Part shown: positions 34,214-42,406 of the stretch, piece after piece | Layout of the letters: every line of letters begins with the position of its first letter | How positions within the stretch are numbered: the stretch's first letter is position 1 | Assembly: GCF_017377855.1 (NCBI RefSeq) | Contig: NZ_JAFREP010000052.1 | Location: 1 to 50,193, forward strand | Direction: 5' to 3' | DNA: 50,193 nt | Source: Acanthopleuribacter pedis | Lineage (GTDB): Bacteria > Acidobacteriota > Holophagae > Acanthopleuribacterales > Acanthopleuribacteraceae | Notes under the pieces: generated by a model | Database searches by the model: none | Seen by the model: only the letters and a program-made list of their open reading frames with translations | What the model was told of the DNA's origin: nothing | Translations under genes and position numbers: made by a program

Positions 34214-34687
34214 ATGGCAGAACAAAGCGAACTGTTTGGACCGCGGCAAAAGCAATCACTGGTCATTTTTCTGTTTATTGTGGCCGGTCTGGTTTTCGTC
34301 GGTTGGCCCAGTGCCGATCAGGGCGACGCGAATACCCAAATCAATCGGGCTTTTGAAGAGATGGTGGCGGCAGCCGAGAAACACGAACTCGACGCCTTCA
34401 AAAAACACCTGAGCGACGATATTAAAGACGAAAACGACCGTGGCAAACAGGCCATGCTCTACATGCTCAACACCATCTACAAACGCCATCCCAAGGTGTA
34501 TCTTAGTATTATCGACGTCACCATTTACGACGGCACCAACCCCAACGTCAAGGAAGCCACGCTGGAATTGATGATGGGCGAAACCCCCGTCCCCACGGAC
34601 AAAGGCTCGTTTAACGTGACCTTCCGCAACGAAAGCGGGACCTGGCGGGTATGGGAAGCCAAATGGAACGGTGGCTACGGCGATTAG
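34214..34687 (+). CDS. Membrane-anchored small protein, possibly NTF2-like
   Basis: A 157-residue protein with one N-terminal membrane segment (SLVIFLFIVAGLVFVGW, about 15-31) and a C-terminal extracytoplasmic domain. The pattern of two helices (INRAFEEMVAAAEKHELDAF) followed by strands (VYLSIIDVTIYDG, KEATLELMMGE, SFNVTFRNESGTWRVWEAKW) resembles NTF2/SnoaL-like folds. I do not recognise a specific family. GGTGG lies before the ATG. It is on the same strand as its neighbours, 64 bases after the AlbA gene and 45 bases before gpmI. Confidence 0.6.
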   Translation: MAEQSELFGPRQKQSLVIFLFIVAGLVFVGWPSADQGDANTQINRAFEEMVAAAEKHELDAFKKHLSDDIKDENDRGKQAMLYMLNTIYKRHPKVYLSIIDVTIYDGTNPNVKEATLELMMGETPVPTDKGSFNVTFRNESGTWRVWEAKWNGGYGD

Positions 34688-34732
34688 CATGGTTCTGGTT
34701 GATGCATAAAAGAACAGGATGAGGAGGTCGCT

Positions 34733-36355
34733 ATGGCACAAGGGATAAACGGTCCGTTGGTGATGGTCGTTCTGGACGGGGTCGGCGAGGTCGACCGCAG
34801 CTTGGGTAACGCGGAACGCCTGGCCCACATGCCTTTTTGGCACGCACTCAAACGCACCGAACGCTTCACCACCTTGCGTGCCCACGGCACCGCGGTCGGC
34901 TTACCCTCCGACGGCGATATGGGCAACTCCGAGGTCGGCCACAACGCGCTCGGCTCCGGCCAGATCTACGACCAGGGCGCCAAGCTGGTCAACGATGCCA
35001 TCGAATCGGGGCGCATCTTCGCGGGCGAGACCTGGAACACCGCGGTGCGCCGCGTCAAGGAACACAAGAGCACCCTGCACCTGATCGGCCTTTTATCGGA
35101 CGGCAACGTCCACAGCCACATCAAACACGTCTTCGCCATGCTCGATAAAGCAGCAAAGGAAGGCGTGACCCGCGCGCGGCTGCACGTTTTACTGGACGGC
35201 CGCGATGTCGGCGGCACCACCGCCCAGATCTACCTGCAGCAGTTGGAAGACTTTTTGGCGGAACGCAATAAAGAAGGCAATGACTACCGCATCGCGAGCG
35301 GCGGCGGACGCATGGTGCTGACCATGGACCGCTACGAGGCCGATTGGTCGATGGTCCAGCGCGGCTGGGACCACCACGTACACGGCAAAGGGCGGGTTTT
35401 CCCTTCGGCGCTCAAGGCCTTGGAAACCTTCCGCGAGGAAACACCGGGCATGATTGACCAGGATTTGCCGGGTTTTGTGATCGGCGATGAAAGCGGGCCG
35501 GTCGGCGCCATCAACGACGGCGACAGCGTGTTTTTCTTTAACTTCCGCGGCGACCGCGCCATCGAAATCTCGCGTGCCTTCGACGAGGGCGACGACTTCA
35601 CCCACATCGACCGCGGCACCAAACCGGATGTATTTTACGCGGGCATGATGCAATACGACGGCGACCTACCCAGCCCGAATCATTATTTAGTGGGCCCGCC
35701 CAACATCAAACACACGCTGACCGAGTTTTTGGTGCCGGAGAAGGTGACCCAGTTCGCGATCTCGGAAACCCAGAAGTACGGGCACGTGACCTACTTCTGG
35801 AACGGCAACCGTTCGGGCAAGGTCGACGCAACCATCGAGACCTACCAGGAAATCCCCAGCGACACGATTCCCTTTGATCAACGTCCGTGGATGAAGGCGG
35901 CGGAAATCACCGACGCCTTAACCGCGGCGATCCAATCGGGGCAACACCGGTTCCTGCGGGTGAACTACGCCAACGGGGACATGGTCGGGCACACGGGGAA
36001 CCTGGACGCGGCGATCACGGGTATGTCCTGTTTGGACCTGGAGCTGCGCCGCTTGCTCACCGCGGTCAAAAAAGCGGGCGGGGTGGCGTTGATCACCGCG
36101 GACCACGGTAACTGCGACGAAATGTACGAATTCGACAAAAAGGGACAACCAGTCAAGGACGAGGACGGCCATTTCAAACCCAAAACCTCGCACACCTTAA
36201 GCCGCGTCCCTTTTGTGCTTTACGATCCGAGCAAACAGGTCAAGGGCGAACTGGCCCAATCCAAATCGCTGGGGATTGGCCAGGTTGCCGCGACCGTCGT
36301 GGAGATTTTGGGCTACAGCGCACCCAAGCAATGGTTGCCGTCGTTGCTGCATTAA
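34733..36355 (+). CDS. gpmI: 2,3-bisphosphoglycerate-independent phosphoglycerate mutase
   Basis: A 540-residue glycolytic enzyme interconverting 3- and 2-phosphoglycerate through a phosphoserine intermediate, using Mn ions. Motifs are VLDGVGE near residue 12 (metal-binding Asp), GLPSDGDMGNSEVGHNALG near 62-80 with the catalytic Ser of GNSEVGH, LHVLLDGRDVG near 150, and LITADHGNCDEM near 455. Length matches the family, with some extra sequence. AGGAGG lies 8 bases before the ATG. Confidence 0.95.
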   Translation: MAQGINGPLVMVVLDGVGEVDRSLGNAERLAHMPFWHALKRTERFTTLRAHGTAVGLPSDGDMGNSEVGHNALGSGQIYDQGAKLVNDAIESGRIFAGETWNTAVRRVKEHKSTLHLIGLLSDGNVHSHIKHVFAMLDKAAKEGVTRARLHVLLDGRDVGGTTAQIYLQQLEDFLAERNKEGNDYRIASGGGRMVLTMDRYEADWSMVQRGWDHHVHGKGRVFPSALKALETFREETPGMIDQDLPGFVIGDESGPVGAINDGDSVFFFNFRGDRAIEISRAFDEGDDFTHIDRGTKPDVFYAGMMQYDGDLPSPNHYLVGPPNIKHTLTEFLVPEKVTQFAISETQKYGHVTYFWNGNRSGKVDATIETYQEIPSDTIPFDQRPWMKAAEITDALTAAIQSGQHRFLRVNYANGDMVGHTGNLDAAITGMSCLDLELRRLLTAVKKAGGVALITADHGNCDEMYEFDKKGQPVKDEDGHFKPKTSHTLSRVPFVLYDPSKQVKGELAQSKSLGIGQVAATVVEILGYSAPKQWLPSLLH

Positions 36356-36379
36356 CCCGCGACACGTTCGCAAACACCA

Positions 36380-36720
36380 ACGCGTGGGCGGCCCTATTTG
36401 GGTGGGCGATATTCGGCGCGCCCCAACCGGGGCCGCACAGCGTGTCGTCACCCTGTTTGGGTGATGACCCGGCGCGCCCCAGCGGGGGCCGCACCACCCC
36501 ATCTCAGGACCATGCTTTGAATGAACGCCGGGCCACGCCCGGCCACACTGGGCGCATCCTGAAGGGATGCCGTATGTTAGCCCCGGGTACGACCATTGAA
36601 AATGGTCGCACCCTGGGTCTATGGAGTTCACGAATGGCGAGGCCCTGAAGGGGCCGAAACCACAAAGGTTACAAATGAATTCCCTCACGAGGGTTTGCAC
36701 GCCGAAGGGGCGACCACATC
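36380..36720 (-). repeat. Multi-hairpin element, part Y, copy 2
   Basis: On the minus strand this reads in the same order as 25045-25330. The stems fall at 36641-36655 (GGCCC/GGGCC), 36592-36606 (identical to copy 1), 36554-36570 (GCATCC/GGATGC) and 36527-36543 (GCCGGGC/GCCCGGC). The stretch from CAGGGTGCGACCATT to GTACCCGGGGCTA is the same in both copies. In other stems both arms changed together. It ends just past the gpmI stop, in the gap between two convergent genes. Confidence 0.75.
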
Positions 36721-36749
36721 GTTTTGAACCTGGATGAACCCTTGGTTTC

Positions 36750-37165
36750 GGTTGATTTTTGTGAGGCCGGCGCCTTCGGCGGCCTACACAAAGGGAACTC
36801 CATGGGTCCTAGCCCGCATTTCTCACAAGGATTCGTCGCGAGAAGCAGAAAGCCTTGTGAGTACGAAGGTTACGACCGAGAGACGGCACAGGCGTAGCAG
36901 CGCTACGGCGAAGGCGGCTCGACCGAGTAAGCGAAGTAATCGCATGGCTTTCGGCTTCGTAGCAGAATTCCTTGTGGGAAATGCGGGCTAGGGTAAACGG
37001 TTGCTCCGCAACCATTTACCCCAGGCTGAAATCCGTTGCACCTTCGGTGTAACCAGATGTTGTTCGCCTCCGGCTCACGATTAAAATCAGTTGTGGTCCC
37101 CGCATGGCGGTGTGCGAACCCATTTCAGGGTTCGCCGGATCACCCCCATCCAAGCATTTATCCGC
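36750..37165 (-). repeat. Multi-hairpin element, part X, copy 2 (split by MITE copy C)
   Basis: On the minus strand from 37165: a GGTGATCCGGCGAACCC unit, GAACCC/GGGTTC, CCGC-CAT-GCGG, GCC-GGA-GGC (37066-37074), CACC-GAA-GGTG, the long stem at 36991-37021, then after the MITE the GAGTTCCC and AGGCCGCCGAAGGCGCC segments (36750-36809). It begins about 20 bases after the stop of the PepSY gene, on that gene's strand. Confidence 0.75.
36810..36991. repeat. TA-ended MITE-like repeat, copy C
   Basis: Begins TAGCCCGCATTTCTCACAAG and ends CTTGTGGGAAATGCGGGCTA, giving inverted ends of about 22 bases that share TA at the edge. It matches copy B in inverted orientation. It interrupts the multi-hairpin element between the 18-bp stem and the GAGTTCCC region, which are nearly adjacent in copy 1. 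Confidence 0.85.
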
Positions 37166-37183
37166 GGGTACCGGCGCGGCCGG

Positions 37184-38314
37184 CTATGCGGCCTCGGCGC
37201 GATCTTCCGTGATCTGCTTCGGCACCGAGGCTTTGCCTTTTTTGCCACGCCTTAAGAAAAACACGGCAAAACCCGATAGGGCCAACCATGCCGGCATCAT
37301 TCCGAACACGCAGTAAAAAATTTTGACCGGCAAACCGCCGAAATTTCCGAAATGCAGCGGACGGAACGCATCAACCAATTGCACCGCCGCATGCTGTTCG
37401 CGGATGTCCTGCTTCGCTTGCAACGCCCCGGTCTCTCGATGGTAGGTAAAGGTTATCCCGTATGGACCTCGCAAGAAACCGCGTTCCGGGACCTGCCCGT
37501 AAAAGGTCAAGCCACCTTGCTCTTGGTAAGGCAAGGCAATGTAGAACGGCCGGTATCCCTTGAGGTCCGCCACGCTGTTCGCCACCAGCTGATCCAACGA
37601 TAGGCTGTCGCCCAGCCAGGACCGCGTCACCACCTCGTGTTCATCGCTAAGGCCGTGCTCCGCCAAATCAGCCACGGCATGGGTGATGTTCCAATAGGCA
37701 CCCGTAACCCCCATGATCAAGAACAGCGGCGCGGCGAGCACGCCCAACTTTCTGTGGAACTCGCCCGCCAAACCGCGCCAAGCCTGGCGGAAGTTAAGTT
37801 GAAGCATCCGACGCCAAAAACGTCGATAAATCATAAAACCGGTAATCCCTAACCCAAGCAACAACAGCGCAATCACGCCGGCAACCAACATACCGAGATG
37901 GCCGCCGAGCAAGGTGTAGTGCAGCGACAACAACCAATCGTTGATGCCGTCCTCCAGCGCCAGCGGGCCGCTTAACAGCCGTCCCTGCTGGGCATCCAGG
38001 TACAACTTGCGCCACATTCCCTGGCCACGCTCCACCAAAAACAGCACATCCGCGCGGGCGGCCTGTTCTGAAACCGACCAACCAACAACGACCTGATCCG
38101 GGTGTGCCTGGCGAACCCGCGCGAGCAGCTCGTCAAAAGCCAAGCGCCCATCGGGCGACGGGGCAACCACATGGCGCTCCGGCAACAGGAGCGCGTCCAG
38201 TTCCGGTTTGAATACCAGCCAACTACCGGTGAGCGCGATGAGCAACATCGGCACCCCGGCGAGCAGCCCCATCCACGAATGGAGCCGCCACAAGTTTTTC
38301 TTTTTCAGTGCCAT
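37184..38314 (-). CDS. PepSY-associated transmembrane protein (PiuB-like)
   Basis: A 376-residue inner-membrane protein of the PepSY_TM family, frequently paired with TonB receptors and implicated in ferric-siderophore reduction. Signatures are LHSWMGLLAGVPMLLIALTGSWLVF at the N-terminus, LHYTLLGGHLGMLVAGVIALLLLGLGITGF near 130-160, and LHFGNFGGLPVKIFYCVFGMMPAWLALSGF near 320-350, giving about four membrane helices with conserved His residues. The ATG at 38314 is preferred over the one at 38317 because AGGAAG is then five bases away. It follows the TonB receptor gene by about 10 bases, so the two form an operon. Confidence 0.87.
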   Translation of the reverse strand: MALKKKNLWRLHSWMGLLAGVPMLLIALTGSWLVFKPELDALLLPERHVVAPSPDGRLAFDELLARVRQAHPDQVVVGWSVSEQAARADVLFLVERGQGMWRKLYLDAQQGRLLSGPLALEDGINDWLLSLHYTLLGGHLGMLVAGVIALLLLGLGITGFMIYRRFWRRMLQLNFRQAWRGLAGEFHRKLGVLAAPLFLIMGVTGAYWNITHAVADLAEHGLSDEHEVVTRSWLGDSLSLDQLVANSVADLKGYRPFYIALPYQEQGGLTFYGQVPERGFLRGPYGITFTYHRETGALQAKQDIREQHAAVQLVDAFRPLHFGNFGGLPVKIFYCVFGMMPAWLALSGFAVFFLRRGKKGKASVPKQITEDRAEAA

Positions 38315-38323
38315 CATCGCTTC

Positions 38324-40435
38324 CTAAAACAGGTAGCGGATGCTTGCGCTGATGTTGCGCCGCGCACCGTAAAAGCTATCGCCGCGCGCCAACACCGACG
38401 ACAGGTATTCCTTGTCGGTCAGGTTGTCCACATCCAGCGAAAGGTTGATGGAACGGTAGGTGTAACCGAGTTGGATATCGGCCAGTGTGTAACTGGGTGC
38501 CTGGAAACGTTCGGCGCCGTCCCAACTGGGACCGACATAACGCACACCGCCGCCCAAACTCAGGCCGGGCGCGAAGCTGGGCCGGTAGGTCGTCCACAAC
38601 GAGGCGGTTTGGTCGGGGATGGTGGCCACGTGGTTGCCCTCGCTGCCGTCGTTGGCCGCCGCGATTTCGGCATCCGTGTAAGCGTAGGCCGCCAAAAACG
38701 ACATCTGTCGCCAGGAGAGCTGGCCTTCCAATTCAAACCCTTCGATTTCGATCTCACCGGTTTGGATGCGCAGTTGCGGGTTTTGCAGATCGGGGGTCAG
38801 GTTGTTTTTGTCGCTGATGGAGAACGCCGCCACGGTCAACAGGCCACGCCCGTTTTTGGGCTGGAGCTTCACACCCGCCTCGATTTGATCACCCTCGCGC
38901 GGTTCGTAAGGCTGTCCATCGCCGCCAACGCCGATCACGGGCAAAAAAGATTGGGAGAAACTCATATAAGGCGCCACGCCGTTGGAAGCGGTGTACATCA
39001 AACCGAGGCGGCCGGTCACCGCATCGTCCTTTTGATTTTGGCCGGAACCGTCCACCTCGGAATCGGTTTCGTCGTAGCGCAAGCCGGTGGTCACAATCCA
39101 TCGTTCATCAAATTTAAAATGTCCGCTGAGGTACAAACCGCGCTGGGTCGTGTTGGTCTCGGGAAAATCGGTGACCGGCGTGTTGGTGGGCACGTTTCCG
39201 TACACGGGATCAAACACATCGATGATGCCGCCCTGGGCGTAGCCGTAAAAGAAGTCGTTGTCGGTTGTTGCTTCTTGAAAATCAAAACCCACCAGGATGT
39301 TGCTTTTCACCAAACCCGACTCAAAACGGCCCTTGAGCTGAACATCACCGACCAACACCTCGGAGGCGGCGTCGCTGACATAGGCGGTACGCACCACGGA
39401 ACGACCGTCTTCCAGGAAAGTCGGTGGGAAGGAAGGCCACATCGAGTTGTAGTCGGCCGCGCTGTCGGCATAGCGGGTACGCGCATGGAACTTCCAGGTA
39501 TCGTTGAACTTCTGGTCAAACATCAGTGTCAGCGCGGTTTGATCGGAATCGTAGCTGTCCCAATCCGGCTCGCTGAGGAACACGCCGGTATCGATTTGGC
39601 CGTGGGGGCTGGGCAGGATGGTGCCTTCCCAGGGCAAAAACTGAGTGCCGGTCCCGGATTCGTTTTCTTGGTAGTTCAACAACACCGTTAGCGCGCTGCT
39701 CTCCGTTGGCAGCCAGGTGATGGAAGGCGCAACCAGCAGGGCGTTGTCGGGCACGTAATCGGTTTGGGAATCGCTGTCCTTGGCCGTTGCCACCAAGCGG
39801 TAGAGCAACTTGCCGTTCTCGGTTAAGGGGCCGGTGAAATCCACGTTGGCCTGCTTGCGGCTAAAACTGCCATAGGACACCCAGAGTTCGCGGCTGGTTT
39901 GGGCCTTGGGCCGTTTGGAAACCAGGTTGATCACACCGCCGGTGGAACCTTGGCCGTAGATCACGGAGGACGGCCCCTTGAGGATTTCCACTTGGCTGAG
40001 GCTAAAAGTGTTGGGTCGGGTGTTGTTGTAGTTGCCGAACAGCGATTGCATGCCGTCGACAAAAATCGTGGGCGAAGCGCCGCGGATGGAGGACCAATCG
40101 CCGCGCGGGTCGACCCCGAAGGCGCCGGCATGCACGCCGGCGGTGTACACGAGGGTGTCTTGCACGGTTTGCGCGTTAAAGTCGCGCAACCGTTGACCGG
40201 TCAGCACGGAAACGGAAAGCGGGGTTTCCATCAATGAGGTTTCGATTTTCAGCGCGCCGGCGGCGTCGTCGGCAATCAGCTTGAGATCGTCGGGACCAAA
40301 AACCACCAGATCCTCAAGCACTTGGTCGAGGTCTGCCTGGTCGGGTTCCGCCTCGGCTTGCTGCTGGGGTTCCTGGGCCCAAAAAGTGGGAACCATAAGG
40401 AGAACCAAAAGAACGGCAAGGATATAACGCAACAT
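38324..40435 (-). CDS. TonB-dependent siderophore receptor
   Basis: A 703-residue outer-membrane receptor. The ATG at 40435 gives a signal peptide (MLRYILAVLLVLLMVPTFWAQ) with GGAG upstream. The plug domain (about 55-165) has METPLSVSVLTGQRLRDF and GASPTIFVDGMQSL, then VEILKGPSSVIYGQGSTGGVINLVSKRP, the TonB siderophore-receptor signature. The beta-barrel fills the rest and ends with YLF, the usual terminal aromatic. The ligand is probably a ferric siderophore. A promoter with a palindrome in its spacer lies just upstream. Confidence 0.92.
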   Translation of the reverse strand: MLRYILAVLLVLLMVPTFWAQEPQQQAEAEPDQADLDQVLEDLVVFGPDDLKLIADDAAGALKIETSLMETPLSVSVLTGQRLRDFNAQTVQDTLVYTAGVHAGAFGVDPRGDWSSIRGASPTIFVDGMQSLFGNYNNTRPNTFSLSQVEILKGPSSVIYGQGSTGGVINLVSKRPKAQTSRELWVSYGSFSRKQANVDFTGPLTENGKLLYRLVATAKDSDSQTDYVPDNALLVAPSITWLPTESSALTVLLNYQENESGTGTQFLPWEGTILPSPHGQIDTGVFLSEPDWDSYDSDQTALTLMFDQKFNDTWKFHARTRYADSAADYNSMWPSFPPTFLEDGRSVVRTAYVSDAASEVLVGDVQLKGRFESGLVKSNILVGFDFQEATTDNDFFYGYAQGGIIDVFDPVYGNVPTNTPVTDFPETNTTQRGLYLSGHFKFDERWIVTTGLRYDETDSEVDGSGQNQKDDAVTGRLGLMYTASNGVAPYMSFSQSFLPVIGVGGDGQPYEPREGDQIEAGVKLQPKNGRGLLTVAAFSISDKNNLTPDLQNPQLRIQTGEIEIEGFELEGQLSWRQMSFLAAYAYTDAEIAAANDGSEGNHVATIPDQTASLWTTYRPSFAPGLSLGGGVRYVGPSWDGAERFQAPSYTLADIQLGYTYRSINLSLDVDNLTDKEYLSSVLARGDSFYGARRNISASIRYLF

Positions 40436-40466
40436 GAAGTCATCTCCAGGACAAAAGAATGGCAAG

Positions 40467-40495
40467 ACAATATCGAGACTCCGTCTCAATGTCAA
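40467..40495 (-). promoter_or_regulatory. Promoter of the TonB receptor operon with operator-like palindrome
   Basis: Read on the minus strand: TTGACA (40495-40490), a 17-base spacer, then TATTGT (40472-40467). The spacer contains GAGACGGAGTCTC (40475-40487), a 5-bp inverted repeat, flanked by further weak symmetry (GACAATATC / GACATT). An iron-responsive repressor such as Fur or a DtxR-type protein is a fair guess given the genes; the site is not a good match to the classical Fur box. Confidence 0.6.
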
Positions 40496-40646
40496 TTCAA
40501 ACCTAAACCTTTTGACGGGAAAATGACCCTATGCACGGGCACTATTAAAAGCCGGCCGTGCGGAACCAGCGACCTTAAGGCATGCTTCGCAAGTCGTCTC
40601 GGGCAACCTCAGCCCTGTCCAAAGCGTGGGATCACGCGCCGATCCG

Positions 40647-42401
40647 TTACCCGAGGACCTGTTTTCCCTGAGCTTCCAACCAAGCGCGGGCTTCTTTTTT
40701 GAGTTGGGGGACGTTGACCGCGCCTTTGAAATTGCGGGGGATCGCCGACCAGCACACATAATCCGGTGCCGAACCCTTGGGGACACCCGCTTTGGCTTTG
40801 GCGAGGATTTCCGCCGCCACCGCCGCGCGCCGGTCTTCGTCCAGCTCCGCCGCGTCGTGCAGGATCAGGATGCAGGCGTCCTCGTGTTCGCTGTCGACGC
40901 GCAGGCCGATCACGGTTAGGTCCAAGGCCTGTTCGTCCCAACCGAAATGGGGCAGCAGCCATGTTTTGATGTCGTTGGCGACTTGGTCGTAGGCGTAGTT
41001 GGCACCGCCGCGAATCAGCAAGGTCGACGCGCGACTCGCCCAGTAAAAATCGCGCTCGCCACCTTCGTCCAGTAAATAGAAACCCACGTCTTTCAGGCCG
41101 CTGTACCAGCCGTCGACCAAAACCGCGGCCGTCGCTTCAGCGTTGCCGATGTACCCGCGCATCAGGTTGCCGCCGCGGGTTACCAGGTAACCACATTCGC
41201 CCGGCTCGCATTCAGGCCAATGGGCGGCGGGTCCGTCGGTGTGACGCACCACCTTGACCTCGGTAAACGGCGGATGCGGTCGGCCGATGTAATAACCCTT
41301 GCTTTGGCTTTCCATGCCGTCCCAACCGCGTTCGAAGGCTTTGACCACGGAGGTAGCCGGTTGATCGCGCGGAATGCCCATCACCTGCAAGCAGGTTTCC
41401 GTCGAACCAAAACGCACCAGCGGCGTGCGGCCGGTGAATTGGCGAACCCTCGCGACGGTGGTCGGCCCAACCGGCGCCGAACCCAGCAACAGATCACAGC
41501 GTTGCAAGGCGGCACGGAATCGCGCCGGTTCACAGGGCAGTCGGTCCTCCTGGGCCAAACCCGCGAGGAAATCAATGTGACGTGCAACCGCGGGCGCCAC
41601 CACGCGCTCATTGGCTTCAGCGACCTCGAACAACACCCGCCAATAATCGCCGGAATACCGTTCCAAGAGGTGAATCTGGGCGCCGCTTTCGCGCAAACCC
41701 CAATCGCACACCGCGCTTGAATTGGCGTGGTGCAAAGGATTCACCGTGACCAAATGCGGCTGCACCGCGTCGTCGACCTGCATAAAACGTCGAAAGGTAG
41801 CCTGGTTGGTGAAGTAACTTTGGTAGGTCAAGGCCACGCCTTTCGGCGTGCCCGTTGTGCCCGAGGTGAAAATGATCAGCCGCGTCTCGCCGCGGTCCGC
41901 CGCCGGTGTCATCGCTTCCCAAGCGAGCGGCTCCTCCCCCGCCCAATCAAAGGCGGTGTAACGCGGGCCGTCCCAGGCCAAAGCCGCGCGGCGCGCGCCA
42001 TCAAAACTCGGGTGATCCAATACCAGCGCAACCCCGGCCGCCTCGGCCTTATAGCGAATGCGCGCCGCGTCGTCCGCCTGCCAGTTCACGGTGACCGGCA
42101 CGGTGCCGCACATCACCGCCGCCAGCCGCAAAATGAGGTCGTCGGCCTGATTGGCACCGAACACATGCAGTTGCCGATCCCCCGCGCGCAAACCAAAGCG
42201 CCGCAAGACGGTGGCGGCGCGGCGCGCCGAGGTCAGCACCGCACCGGCCGAGTAACTTGTTTTTTGAAAACACTTGGCCTCGAGCCGGTAGGCATGCAGC
42301 AACGGTCGATCCGGCTCGCGCCACAGCGGCGCGTAATCGGCCAACACGCCCAGCGCGAGATGCACGGGCGGCCCCGCGCCTTCGCCCCTCTCCCCGCTCA
42401 C
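40647..42401 (-). CDS. AMP-dependent synthetase/ligase (acyl-CoA synthetase-like)
   Basis: A 584-residue adenylate-forming enzyme. The GTG at 42401 is chosen because AAGGA overlaps the end of the upstream gene at the right distance; the frame runs further upstream only inside that gene. Motifs are the P-loop FTSGTTGTPKGVAL (A3), VRFGSTETC (A5), GWYSGLKDVGF and the RASTLLIRGGANY segment (A7/A8), and the candidate A10 catalytic Lys in NFKGAVNVPQL. It likely activates a carboxylic acid to an acyl-AMP and then to a CoA thioester; the substrate is not clear. It lies five bases after oligopeptidase B, so the two are co-transcribed, an unusual pairing. Confidence 0.85.
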   Translation of the reverse strand: MSGERGEGAGPPVHLALGVLADYAPLWREPDRPLLHAYRLEAKCFQKTSYSAGAVLTSARRAATVLRRFGLRAGDRQLHVFGANQADDLILRLAAVMCGTVPVTVNWQADDAARIRYKAEAAGVALVLDHPSFDGARRAALAWDGPRYTAFDWAGEEPLAWEAMTPAADRGETRLIIFTSGTTGTPKGVALTYQSYFTNQATFRRFMQVDDAVQPHLVTVNPLHHANSSAVCDWGLRESGAQIHLLERYSGDYWRVLFEVAEANERVVAPAVARHIDFLAGLAQEDRLPCEPARFRAALQRCDLLLGSAPVGPTTVARVRQFTGRTPLVRFGSTETCLQVMGIPRDQPATSVVKAFERGWDGMESQSKGYYIGRPHPPFTEVKVVRHTDGPAAHWPECEPGECGYLVTRGGNLMRGYIGNAEATAAVLVDGWYSGLKDVGFYLLDEGGERDFYWASRASTLLIRGGANYAYDQVANDIKTWLLPHFGWDEQALDLTVIGLRVDSEHEDACILILHDAAELDEDRRAAVAAEILAKAKAGVPKGSAPDYVCWSAIPRNFKGAVNVPQLKKEARAWLEAQGKQVLG

Positions 42402-42406
42402 GGCGC

